A DNA stretch of 11,656 nucleotides from an uncultured Dialister sp. Its GTDB lineage: Bacteria; Bacillota; Negativicutes; Veillonellales; Dialisteraceae. Both the position numbers and the translations under genes were made by a program. Positions 1 through 8,566 of the stretch are shown piece after piece. The notes under the pieces were generated by a model, which worked only from the letters and a program-made list of their open reading frames with translations, was not told the origin of the DNA and did no database searches. The DNA lies in contig NZ_CAAFRZ010000183.1 in the NCBI RefSeq assembly GCF_900765565.1, positions 1-11,656 of the forward strand. Direction: 5' to 3'. Position 1 is the first letter of the stretch; each line of letters begins with the position of its first letter.

Positions 1-140
1 AGCTGACAGTTCATTTCAGTGAGCCAATGAGTTAGCTTCCTTTCAGCCTCGATAGAGTCATCAGATTCCTTAATGAGAGAAATGACTGCTCCTATTGCAT
101 TTTCACTCCAAATTTCTCCAGTTTTTGTTATAATATCCAT
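1..140 (-). CDS. 5' part of an unrecognised protein gene, cut by the window edge
   Basis: An open frame starts at ATG (138-140, minus) and runs off the window after 46 codons. The protein begins MDIITKTGEIWSENAIGAVI and is hydrophilic to amphipathic, with no signal peptide or membrane segment in the visible part. An AAAGAAAGG ribosome site lies about nine bases before the ATG. A good extended -10 promoter (TGTTATAAT) lies about 40 bases upstream. The gene follows the tRNA-Ala terminator, so it is an independent transcription unit. I do not recognise the family. Support for a real gene is the promoter, ribosome site and uninterrupted frame; the visible fragment is short, so chance cannot be excluded. 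Confidence 0.55.
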   Translation of the reverse strand, partial: MDIITKTGEIWSENAIGAVISLIKESDDSIEAERKLTHWLTEMNCQ

Positions 141-179
141 GAGGAAAGCCCTTTCTTTGTTTTATTCTTTGTCACGGAA

Positions 180-188
180 ATTATAACA
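180..188 (-). promoter_or_regulatory. Extended -10 promoter of the partial gene
   Basis: On the minus strand the sequence reads TGTTATAAT, a perfect -10 hexamer (180-185) with the TGn extension. The hexamer 17 bp upstream (203-208, AGCCTC) is a poor -35, as is common with extended -10 promoters. Transcription would start near 173, giving a leader of about 33 bases. Confidence 0.55.
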
Positions 189-267
189 TTTCCACTCAAG
201 GGGAGGCTTTCCTCTTTTATTGTTTCTGGAAAAATTCCCCTACCGAGTAAAATTTTACACTAAGTAC

Positions 268-302
268 AAAAAAGGATATCCATGAACTACCATGGATATC
301 CT
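268..302 (-). terminator. Rho-independent terminator of tRNA-Ala
   Basis: A perfect 12-bp stem (273-284 with 291-302) closes a six-base loop. On the minus strand it is followed by a run of Ts (complement of 268-273). It begins nine bases after the CCA end of the tRNA gene, so it ends the tRNA transcript and insulates the gene that follows. Confidence 0.85.
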
Positions 303-310
303 GCCACTTC

Positions 311-386
311 TGGTGGAGCATAGGGGGATCGAACCCCTGACCTCAAGATTGCGAACCTTGCGCTCTCCCAGCTGAGCTAATGCCCC
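311..386 (-). tRNA. tRNA-Ala (anticodon CGC)
   Basis: The 76-base gene folds into a full cloverleaf. The acceptor arm is GGGGCAT/ATGCTCC and includes the G3:U70 pair that alanyl-tRNA synthetase recognises. The D arm is GCTC/GAGC, the anticodon stem CAAGG/TCTTG, and the loop TTCGCAA gives anticodon CGC, reading codon GCG. The T arm is AGGGG/CCCCT with a TTCGATC loop. The discriminator A and the terminal CCA are encoded. It is a single-gene transcription unit with its own promoter and terminator. Confidence 0.97.
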
Positions 387-399
387 GTTACGTTTCTAT

Positions 400-428
400 A
401 TTGTACCCCTTTGGGCAGGGAGTTGCAA
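400..428 (-). promoter_or_regulatory. Promoter of tRNA-Ala
   Basis: On the minus strand: TTGCAA (423-428), a spacer of exactly 17 bp, and TACAAT (400-405). The -10 ends 13 bases before the first base of the tRNA. Both hexamers are close to the sigma-70/sigma-A consensus. Confidence 0.8.
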
Positions 429-434
429 GCGGGC

Positions 435-586
435 AGAGTCACCGTTCTGGAGCTTCCAGCTTTTAGGAAGGCTGGCCAGCCTACGGCATGAGCATTGATC
501 AGGTATAACTGAAAGAAGCGCCGCAGGCGAATCAGCTTTCCTAATAGCCAGCAGCTAGAAGCTAGCAGCCCCATGCCGGTGACTCT
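435..586. repeat. Imperfect long inverted repeat between the exported-protein gene and tRNA-Ala
   Basis: The ends are a perfect 10-bp inverted repeat (AGAGTCACCG at 435-444, complement at 577-586). An inner pair follows in the same order: TTAGGAAGGCTG at 463-474 pairs with CAGCTTTCCTAA at 533-544, with one G-T pair. Each arm also has a small hairpin of its own (CTGGA-GCT-TCCAG at 447-459; GCTAG-AAG-CTAGC at 554-566). No convincing gene is present. It could be a miniature inverted-repeat element or a structured 3' end for the upstream gene, which otherwise has no visible terminator. Confidence 0.55.
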
Positions 587-606
587 ATCCACTATCCTCC
601 GCAGCC

Positions 607-1296
607 CTATTTCCCAAACGTTTTCTTTGCGTTCTTGCAGAACCGGTCCACAATGCGGTCGTAGACGGCGGTGGGATTGCTCTCGGAGCCCCGAACCCGG
701 CTGTCTTCGCTGGTGGCCACCAGTTTGCCTGTTTTCACGTCATACCATTCAAAGGTCACTGCCACGGAAGCACAGGGTACATAGTAAGATGGCACATATT
801 CGGGATAGGTCTCGGTACGGTAGAATTCATGCCAGTGGCCGTCCCTATCCCTCCAGGCATCCCGTACCTCCACGTCCCGCCATTCCGTATGGGCAGGAAC
901 CAGATAGGAATCCACCTGCCACAGGGTAAGTTTCGGATAGATATAGATGTCTGCTCCTGCCGCTTCTTTGGGCACAATGGACGATGGCTGGTCTTTGACT
1001 TCCGTAGAAACTGCTTCCGCTGCCAATGTTTTTATGGATTCCGGTGCCGGCTGGGCGGCGAGGACCCTGGGCCCTTTGATTTTTGATACCCGTTTATAGA
1101 AGTCTTCTTTCAGCTTCATGTCCCGGGCTTCGCTGGTCATCCCGGACTCCGATGTATCCATGGCATCGATGTAGATGGTTTTCACGCCTTTGAAGTCGTA
1201 GGTACTGTCTTCCCAGGATGTATAGTCCGCAAGGACTGTGGGCAGCGAGAAGAACAGAAAGATGGCAGCTATGAAGGCTATGATTGTCTTTTTCAT
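607..1296 (-). CDS. Exported protein of unknown function, 229 aa
   Basis: I chose the ATG at 1294-1296 because AAGGAG lies five bases upstream and because it starts a clean signal peptide: Met-Lys-Lys, a hydrophobic core to about residue 18, and a VLA/D cleavage site after Ala23. A frame extended 21 codons upstream has no ribosome site. There is no lipobox cysteine, so the product should be released to the periplasm or outside rather than lipidated. The mature part has beta-rich stretches (VKTIYIDA near 38-45, ADIYIYPKLTLW near 115-126, VAVTFEWYDVKTGK near 178-191) and an aromatic, charged middle (residues 126-172). There are two cysteines, Cys175 and Cys220. The final pattern (strand, 'DVKTGKLV', strand) is seen in several periplasmic domains of the TolB-N/LpoB/DUF4136 kind, but this is only a resemblance. 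The gene has its own promoter behind the atp terminator, so it is probably not part of ATP synthesis. Confidence 0.85.
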   Translation of the reverse strand: MKKTIIAFIAAIFLFFSLPTVLADYTSWEDSTYDFKGVKTIYIDAMDTSESGMTSEARDMKLKEDFYKRVSKIKGPRVLAAQPAPESIKTLAAEAVSTEVKDQPSSIVPKEAAGADIYIYPKLTLWQVDSYLVPAHTEWRDVEVRDAWRDRDGHWHEFYRTETYPEYVPSYYVPCASVAVTFEWYDVKTGKLVATSEDSRVRGSESNPTAVYDRIVDRFCKNAKKTFGK

Positions 1297-1323
1297 AAGG
1301 TCTCCTTTCTCTCTCCTTCCCCT

Positions 1324-1332
1324 ATTGTACCA
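1324..1332 (-). promoter_or_regulatory. Promoter of the exported-protein gene
   Basis: On the minus strand TGGTACAAT forms an extended -10 (hexamer 1324-1329). The -35 position, 17 bp upstream (1347-1352), is the T-run of the atp terminator, so terminator and promoter share sequence. The start would be near 1317, about 20 bases before the ATG. Confidence 0.55.
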
Positions 1333-1345
1333 TGGTCTATGGTAT

Positions 1346-1380
1346 AAAAAAATCCGCACCCATAGGGTACGGATTTTTTA
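1346..1380 (-). terminator. Rho-independent terminator of the atp operon
   Basis: A nine-position stem (1353-1361 with 1365-1373) closes an ATA loop. On the minus strand all nine positions pair, one as a U-G wobble. On the plus strand that position is a C-A mismatch, so the hairpin is better in the operon's direction. A-runs and T-runs on either side extend the stem and supply the U-tract. It starts ten bases after the atpC stop. Confidence 0.9.
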
Positions 1381-1389
1381 TGGACCTTA

Positions 1390-1809
1390 TCAAAGGCTGT
1401 TGGTAGCTTTCAGCCGGGTAATAGCACGGAGAAGGGCCATTCTTGCCCGTTCCACGTCGAGATTTTCTTCGTGGCGGACCAGCCGTTCTTCAGCACGCTT
1501 TTTAGCGGCCTGGGCACGGGCTACGTCAATGTTTTCCGCCAGTTCAGCCAGCGGAGCAATGACATTGACCTTGCTGTTTTTGGTTTCAAGGAATCCGCCA
1601 AAAACCGCAATCCGTTCCTCTTTGTCTGCCTTTTTCACGCGGACTACGCACATTTCAAGGGCAGCAGCCAGGGGAAGGTGCCGTTTCATGACAGCGAATT
1701 CGCCGTCTTCTGCACGGGCAACCACCATGTCTACGCCGTCATCTTTGTAGATGGCGCCGTCCGGACTGATGACTTCCACATGCATAGGATTCGTAAGGGT
1801 ATCAGCCAT
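1390..1809 (-). CDS. atpC: ATP synthase F1 subunit epsilon
   Basis: A 139-residue central-stalk subunit that couples gamma to the c-ring and can inhibit ATP hydrolysis. The N-terminal beta-sandwich (about 8-88) contains the family's GGFLE turn (71-75). Two C-terminal helices follow (about 92-112 and 118-135). The second half carries IDVARA (94-99), matching the I/L-D-x-x-R-A ATP-binding motif known from Bacillus PS3 epsilon, with arginines in the last helix (121, 128). It may therefore sense ATP; that is inference from the motif. ATG start; the ribosome site AAAGGGG overlaps the end of atpD, whose stop is three bases away, so the two are probably translationally coupled. It is the last gene of the operon. 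Confidence 0.97.
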   Translation of the reverse strand: MADTLTNPMHVEVISPDGAIYKDDGVDMVVARAEDGEFAVMKRHLPLAAALEMCVVRVKKADKEERIAVFGGFLETKNSKVNVIAPLAELAENIDVARAQAAKKRAEERLVRHEENLDVERARMALLRAITRLKATNSL

Positions 1810-1812
1810 GGC

Positions 1813-4160
<2,348 letters not shown>

Positions 4161-4165
4161 TCAGA

Positions 4166-5710
4166 TCACCCCTCTTTCTTTTCCGGCTTTTCTTCAGATT
4201 CAGCTGCTTTGTAGCGGTCTTTGAATTCAGCAATGGCATCTTTCAGTCTGGCTTCGTTTTCGTCGGTCAGTTTCTTTGCCTTCTTGATGTCTTCGCCAAC
4301 TTCCGGATGGCTGCTGTGCATGAAATCAATGAACTTGTGTTCAAAGTCCACGACCTGGCTGACTTCGATGTCGTCCAGGGCACCTTTAACAGCGATGTAG
4401 ATAGCCAGTACCTGGTCTTCGACGGGGTACGGGGTGTACTGCGGCTGTTTCAGGATTTCCGTGGTTCTCTGGCCGCGGTCAATCTGTGCCTTTGTGGCAG
4501 GATCCAGGTCAGAACCGAACTGTGCGAATGCTGCCAGTTCGCGGTACTGGGCAAGGTCCAGACGGAGGGTGCCGGCAACCTGCTTCATGGCTTTAATCTG
4601 GGCAGCGCCGCCTACACGGGATACGGAGAGGCCGACGTTGATAGCCGGACGTACGCCGGAATAGAACAGGCCGGTTTCCAGATAAATCTGGCCATCGGTA
4701 ATAGAAATAACGTTGGTAGGAATGTATGCACCTACGTCGCCTGCCAGGGTTTCAATGATCGGCAGTGCGGTGATGGAGCCGCCGCCCAGGTCATCGGAGA
4801 GACGGGCTGCGCGTTCCAGCAGTCTGGAGTGCAGGTAGAATACATCGCCCGGATATGCTTCACGTCCCGGTGGACGACGGAGCAGCAGGGACATGGCACG
4901 GTATGCCACGGCGTGTTTGGAGAGGTCATCATAAATGATGAGGACATCTTTGCCCTGGTGCATGAAGTATTCTGCAATGGATACGCCGGAATAAGGAGCC
5001 AGGTACTGCATTGGGGAACCTTCGGATGCGCCTGCATGGACGATGATGGAGTAATCCATGGCACCGGCAGATTTCAGTCTGTCGTATACACGAACTACGT
5101 TGGAGTTCTTCTGGCCAATGGATACATAAATACAAATAACGTTCTGACCCTTCTGGTTCAGAATGGTATCGATACCGATAGCTGTTTTACCGGTACCACG
5201 GTCGCCGATGATCAGTTCGCGCTGGCCGCGTCCGATCGGGACCATGGAGTCGATAGATTTCAGACCTGTCTGCAGGGGGACATTAACCGGCTGTCTGTCG
5301 GCAATTCCCGGTGCCTTGATTTCAATGTCGCGGAATTCTTTGGTCTTGATTTCGCCTTTACCATCAATTGGCTGGCCCAGTGCATTGACAACGCGTCCGA
5401 TGACTGCGTCGCCTACCGGTACCTGCATCAGGCGGCCTGTTCTCTTGACAGTATCGCCTTCCTTAATGGTTTCGGAATGACCCAGGAGTACGGCACCTAC
5501 GTTGCTTTCTTCCAGGTTCAGGGCCATGCCGTAAACGCCGTGCGGCAGTTCAAGCAGTTCGCCGGCCATGCAGTTCTGCAGGCCATAGATGTGGGCAATG
5601 CCGTCGCCGACTTCAAGAACCGTACCAACTTCATCGACATTGAGGTCTACTTTGTAGTTTTCAATCTGTTTTTTAATGACAGATGTAATTTCATCTGAAC
5701 TGATTTTCAT
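4166..5710 (-). CDS. atpA: ATP synthase F1 subunit alpha
   Basis: A 514-residue non-catalytic nucleotide-binding subunit of the alpha3beta3 head. The N-terminal helix (1-25) would contact delta. The beta-barrel follows (to about 95), then the P-loop GDRGTGKT (169-176, Lys175), the strand VLIIYDD (256-262), the [15 protein letters not shown] segment (275-289), and SVSR (362-365) whose arginine is the finger reaching into the beta catalytic site. The C-terminus is a charged Lys/Glu tail (about 497-514). ATG start; GAGGTGA lies about 13 bases upstream. The atpH stop lies 19 bases before the start. Length and motifs are standard. Confidence 0.99.
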   Translation of the reverse strand: MKISSDEITSVIKKQIENYKVDLNVDEVGTVLEVGDGIAHIYGLQNCMAGELLELPHGVYGMALNLEESNVGAVLLGHSETIKEGDTVKRTGRLMQVPVGDAVIGRVVNALGQPIDGKGEIKTKEFRDIEIKAPGIADRQPVNVPLQTGLKSIDSMVPIGRGQRELIIGDRGTGKTAIGIDTILNQKGQNVICIYVSIGQKNSNVVRVYDRLKSAGAMDYSIIVHAGASEGSPMQYLAPYSGVSIAEYFMHQGKDVLIIYDDLSKHAVAYRAMSLLLRRPPGREAYPGDVFYLHSRLLERAARLSDDLGGGSITALPIIETLAGDVGAYIPTNVISITDGQIYLETGLFYSGVRPAINVGLSVSRVGGAAQIKAMKQVAGTLRLDLAQYRELAAFAQFGSDLDPATKAQIDRGQRTTEILKQPQYTPYPVEDQVLAIYIAVKGALDDIEVSQVVDFEHKFIDFMHSSHPEVGEDIKKAKKLTDENEARLKDAIAEFKDRYKAAESEEKPEKKEG

Positions 5711-5729
5711 TTCCTATAAGTCACCTCAA

Positions 5730-6269
5730 TTATTGCATCATTTTCGCTTTCAGTGTATCCAGCTGCCGGGCAACGGAGCCATCGATAAGACGGTCCCCCA
5801 CCTGGACGGTAAAGCCGCCAATGAGCGCTGTATCCACTTTCTGCTTCAGGATAATCTTCTTACCGGTAATATCGGCCAGTTTATCCTTCAGCGCTTCAGC
5901 CTGGGATTTGCTGAGCGGAAGAGCAGATGTAACAACTGCTTCTTCTACACCCATGCCTTCATGAGCCATGGCCACGTAGTAGTCGACCATCATCGGGAAA
6001 ACTTCGAAACGGTCTTTGTCCATAACTACATAGCAGAATTGCAGGACAACCGGCTGCACCTTGTCTGCAAATAATTTCTTTAACGTATCTTTCTTGACAT
6101 CCCTGTGAAGCAGAGGATGATTCAGAAAATCCTTGAGGTTCTGATTCTTGCGGATGGCATCCGCGATCAGCACCAGGTCTTCTTCTGTCTGTTTCAGGCT
6201 GTTCTGTTCGGCAGCGATTTCATAGATAGCACGTCCGTACTTTTTTGCAAGGATTACGTTCTTATCCAT
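5730..6269 (-). CDS. atpH: ATP synthase F1 subunit delta
   Basis: A 179-residue peripheral-stalk subunit joining the top of the alpha3beta3 head to the b dimer. The N-terminal helical domain (about 5-105) begins VILAKKYGRAIYEIA, matching the family's 'A-x-x-YA-x-AL' start. The C-terminal part has the conserved block ALIGGFTVQVGDRLIDGSV (148-166). ATG start with GCAGGTAAG upstream. Only two bases separate it from the atpF stop, so coupling to atpF is likely. Family-typical length; no oddities. Confidence 0.97.
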   Translation of the reverse strand: MDKNVILAKKYGRAIYEIAAEQNSLKQTEEDLVLIADAIRKNQNLKDFLNHPLLHRDVKKDTLKKLFADKVQPVVLQFCYVVMDKDRFEVFPMMVDYYVAMAHEGMGVEEAVVTSALPLSKSQAEALKDKLADITGKKIILKQKVDTALIGGFTVQVGDRLIDGSVARQLDTLKAKMMQ

Positions 6270-6271
6270 GA

Positions 6272-6766
6272 TTACTTACCTGCTTTGCGGGCACCCAGCT
6301 TGGCGATGCTTTCCGCAATGAGCCGGTCATTGGTTTCCGGCGTCATATTTTTGCTGATGATCTTAGCTGCAATATCGCAGGAAAGGGCAGCAACCTGAGA
6401 TTTCAAATCATCAAGAGCATCCTTGCGTTCTCTTTCAATCTGTTTGGCTGCGTTGTCTTTTTCCTTTTCAATCGCATCATGGGCTTCTTTAATCTGGGCA
6501 TCTGCCTGGGCTTTGGCTTCCTTCACTGCCTTGTCGACAATTTCCTGGGCCTTGGCCTGTGCGTCGCGGAGCTGTTCTTCATAGGATTCTTTCAGCTTTT
6601 CAGCGTCTGCCTTGGATGCGGCAGCGGAATCCAGGTCATTCTTAATGCGGTTCTTACGTTCATCAAGAACTTTCAGTACCGGCTTGTAGCAGAAATGACC
6701 GAGAATGGCACACAGAATAACGAAGTTGATGATCTGAATCAGCAGTGTTCCATTTAATTCTACCAA
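6272..6766 (-). CDS. atpF: ATP synthase Fo subunit b
   Basis: A 164-residue stator subunit, membrane-anchored and dimeric in related enzymes. One N-terminal membrane helix (about 8-27) is followed by a KPVLKVLDERKNRI hinge and a long charged coiled coil (about 38-140) rich in Ala, Lys, Glu and Gln. The C-terminal part (about 140-164) would bind delta. The start is TTG (6764-6766): AAGGAGGG ends seven bases upstream and this start puts the membrane helix at the N-terminus; the nearby ATG is out of frame. Only one b-type gene is present, so a homodimer is expected. Confidence 0.97.
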   Translation of the reverse strand: MVELNGTLLIQIINFVILCAILGHFCYKPVLKVLDERKNRIKNDLDSAAASKADAEKLKESYEEQLRDAQAKAQEIVDKAVKEAKAQADAQIKEAHDAIEKEKDNAAKQIERERKDALDDLKSQVAALSCDIAAKIISKNMTPETNDRLIAESIAKLGARKAGK

Positions 6767-6785
6767 TTCGATCCCTCCTTAAGGT

Positions 6786-6804
6786 AATATTATTGGCTAA
6801 TATT
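6786..6804 (-). other. AT-rich hairpin between atpE and atpF
   Basis: AATATTA (6786-6792) and TAATATT (6798-6804) form a perfect 7-bp stem with a five-base loop. The same stretch is two direct copies of a 10-mer (TAATATTATT on the plus strand, 6785-6794 and 6798-6807). The second copy covers the atpE stop codon. It lies just before the atpF ribosome site and could influence mRNA processing or relative expression of c and b; that role is inference. Confidence 0.45.
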
Positions 6805-7054
6805 ATTTAAGGAATGGGTTAGCGAATACGAGAACCAGAGCGATAACGATAGCAATAATCGGGATAGATTCGATAAGGCCGATAGCAACGAGCATGTTGG
6901 TGAACAGCTTGCCTGCCATTTCCGGCTGACGGGTCATGCCTTCGAGAGCATGGGAAGCAGCTTTGGAATCGGAGAATGCTGCTGCAATGGAAGCAAGGCC
7001 AGCAATGAATGCTGCTGCGATAAGGGAATACTGTGCGACGATTGTCTGATCCAT
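6803..7054 (-). CDS. atpE: ATP synthase Fo subunit c
   Basis: An 83-residue hairpin of two membrane helices (about 8-39 and 50-79) joined by the polar loop RQPE (42-45). Copies form the rotating c-ring. Glu62 in helix 2 is the ion-carrying carboxylate; the surrounding segment is GLIESIPII. Compared with E. coli c, the small-residue motif of helix 1 is changed: Gly23/Ala25/Gly27/Gly29 become Ala24/Ala26/Ser28/Ser30, and charged Asp29 and Lys31 replace two isoleucines. Asp29 sits at the place of the Na+ ligand Gln32 of Propionigenium, and Ser63 at its Ser66, but Thr67 is Ile here. The coupling ion cannot be decided from this. AGGAGG lies ten bases before the ATG, the best ribosome site of the operon, in keeping with the high copy number of c. 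Confidence 0.98.
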   Translation of the reverse strand: MDQTIVAQYSLIAAAFIAGLASIAAAFSDSKAASHALEGMTRQPEMAGKLFTNMLVAIGLIESIPIIAIVIALVLVFANPFLK

Positions 7055-7097
7055 AATAATAATTCCTCCTGAGAATCAATTAAAATTTTGCCGGATG

Positions 7098-7150
7098 CGG
7101 ACGGTGCCGATTTTGACCAGCCGTTTGGACGGACGGTGCCGTGCCGTTTG
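7098..7150. repeat. Partial tandem duplication in the atpB-atpE gap
   Basis: The 12-mer CGGACGGTGCCG occurs at 7098-7109 and again at 7130-7141, 32 bp apart. Each copy is followed by CCGTTTG (7121-7127 and 7144-7150), so the unit appears duplicated with a nine-base shortening. A small hairpin (AGAGC-GGC-GCTCT, 7155-7167) lies next to it, just after the atpB stop. The 125-base gap is the longest inside the operon and holds no gene. Confidence 0.6.
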
Positions 7151-7179
7151 ATAAAGAGCGGCGCTCTGCTCCACCGGAA

Positions 7180-7842
7180 TTAAAGGCTTTCCTTCATGTA
7201 CACGGAAGCAAGGGTGGTGAAAATGTATGCCTGGACCGCACCGACAAACAAGCTGAAGGCAATCCAGATCATAGGTACGAACCACGGGCAGAGGAAATAC
7301 AGAATTTCCAGCAGGATTTCACCGGCCAGGATATTGCCGAATAGACGCATAGCCAGCGTAACCGGCCTTGCAATCTCTTCGATCAGGTTCATCAGAACGA
7401 ATACCGGGAACGGTTCAAAGAAGTGCTTCAGCCAATGTCCTACACCCTTATTCTTGATGAAATAGAAGTGAAGGAGCAGGGAGCTGGCAATGGCCAGGCC
7501 CAGCGTGGTATTCACATCATTGGTTGGAGATGCTGTCAGGTGTTCTGTAGGCAGAAGGCCGATCTGGTTTGCAGTAAAGATGAACAGGAAAAATGTCAGA
7601 AGAATATTGACGATCTGACGGTATTTCGGTCCCAGGTTGCTGCTGAACTGGTTGCACAGACCTTCGATGAGCCATTCAATCATGTTCTGCCAACCGCCGG
7701 GAATCAGTTTCCTGCCCCTGGTAGCAGCAAAGACACAGATGAAAACGATAAGGGCTGTAAGCCATGTAGTGAAAATCGTGTCCATGTTGACAGACATGCC
7801 GAAAAGCTGCTCTACAACGTGTGTACCTGTGTGCAGATGCAT
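7180..7842 (-). CDS. atpB: ATP synthase Fo subunit a
   Basis: A 220-residue membrane stator subunit with the ion half-channels facing the c-ring. Five to six membrane segments are visible, starting about residue 22. Arg166 in LAMRLFGN (163-170) matches the essential Arg210 of E. coli, Glu175 matches Glu219, and Gln204 in VQAYIF matches Gln252. SPTNDVNTTL (105-114) is also a family block. ATG start with GGGGGTGAG close upstream. It follows atpI by 42 bases and precedes atpE, the normal order. The protein is shorter than the E. coli one but of usual size for Bacillota. Confidence 0.98.
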   Translation of the reverse strand: MHLHTGTHVVEQLFGMSVNMDTIFTTWLTALIVFICVFAATRGRKLIPGGWQNMIEWLIEGLCNQFSSNLGPKYRQIVNILLTFFLFIFTANQIGLLPTEHLTASPTNDVNTTLGLAIASSLLLHFYFIKNKGVGHWLKHFFEPFPVFVLMNLIEEIARPVTLAMRLFGNILAGEILLEILYFLCPWFVPMIWIAFSLFVGAVQAYIFTTLASVYMKESL

Positions 7843-7884
7843 AATCTCACCCCCTCTCTCTTACAAGGATGTCAAGAAAAGATT

Positions 7885-8265
7885 CTATTCCTTAATTAAA
7901 CCGACCATGCGCTCCAGAAGGCTCGCAATGGGCAGTGTAAGTAAGCCACCTAAAAAGGCAAGTATATCCAGCGGGCTGAAAATGACCGCAAGGGCCGCGA
8001 GTATTTCCAGAATGAACCGCATGGTAGTGAAGATAAATAGATGCTGTCCGATAAATTCCGGCTCCCTTTCAGCTTTGACCCACTGGTTAAACTTGACCAG
8101 AAGAAATTTATAGAAAAGTATATGAAAAAGGCTCCCCAAAGCCCAGGCAAGGCCGTAGGTCCATCCTTTCCACACGAAGAGGATCACTGTCCCCAGTACG
8201 CAAAAAACCAGCAGATATTTTGTAATACGAACTGCATAATTTGGAAATGTAAGATCAAATTTCAT
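7885..8265 (-). CDS. atpI: ATP synthase accessory protein I
   Basis: A 126-residue membrane protein with four hydrophobic segments (about 14-32, 36-57, 78-97, 99-117) separated by a charged stretch, KFNQWVKAEREPE (58-70). Size, topology and place directly before atpB fit the ATP synthase subunit I family, which in other bacteria assists c-ring assembly. The short sequence is poorly conserved, so context carries much of the call. ATG start; only one base separates it from the atpZ stop and the ribosome site is weak (GGAAAGAAA), which points to translational coupling with atpZ. Confidence 0.82.
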   Translation of the reverse strand: MKFDLTFPNYAVRITKYLLVFCVLGTVILFVWKGWTYGLAWALGSLFHILFYKFLLVKFNQWVKAEREPEFIGQHLFIFTTMRFILEILAALAVIFSPLDILAFLGGLLTLPIASLLERMVGLIKE

Positions 8266-8266
8266 G

Positions 8267-8506
8267 CTATTTCTTTCCCAAAATCTGTTTGATTACAGAA
8301 TACATACCGGAAGCGGCGCCGATGATGGAAAACGCAATGACACCAAGGGGAGAAGTACCGAAAAACTCATCGCACTTCACGCCCAGCCAGATGCCGATGC
8401 CTATGGAAACGAGGATGGTAAGGCCTGCTCCTGATGCCACCGCGATGCTGTGCAGCGGATTGAAATCATCGGCCGGCGCTTTCTTCCTGTCCTTCCCCTT
8501 TTCCAT
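8267..8506 (-). CDS. atpZ: AtpZ/AtpI-family small membrane protein
   Basis: A 79-residue protein with a charged N-terminus (EKGKDRKKAPADD) and two membrane helices (about 20-43 and 53-74) joined by GVKCDEFFGTSPLG. This two-helix layout, and its place as first gene of the operon before a four-helix AtpI, match the AtpZ family, described in alkaliphilic Bacillus as acting with AtpI in divalent-cation uptake or c-ring assembly. Which role applies here is unknown. ATG start with GAGAGGGGAC directly upstream. The leader between promoter and start is about 60 bases and AT-rich. Confidence 0.75.
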   Translation of the reverse strand: MEKGKDRKKAPADDFNPLHSIAVASGAGLTILVSIGIGIWLGVKCDEFFGTSPLGVIAFSIIGAASGMYSVIKQILGKK

Positions 8507-8522
8507 GTCCCCTCTCCATCAT

Positions 8523-8566
8523 TTGCATTTACAAAAATGGGCACGTTAAATACAAAATTGCATTTA
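8523..8566. repeat. Direct repeats in the atp leader
   Basis: TTGCATTTA occurs at 8523-8531 and 8558-8566, 35 bp apart. A related pair, TACAAAAATG (8530-8539) and TACAAAATTG (8551-8560), is 21 bp apart, two helical turns. They lie between the proposed transcription start and atpZ and might be protein-binding sites or part of an RNA fold; AT-richness makes chance repeats possible. Confidence 0.35.

Noticed and set aside
247..258. Perfect palindrome GTAAAATTTTAC near the tRNA terminator
   Set aside because: Short and AT-rich, expected by chance at this base composition; no neighbouring promoter element that it would control.
1297..1359. Upstream extension of the exported protein by 21 codons
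   Set aside because: The extension would run over the promoter, has no ribosome site and would bury the signal peptide.
4307..5698. Long open frame (463 codons) on the plus strand opposite atpA
   Set aside because: Same reason: antisense shadow caused by codon bias, with no independent signal.
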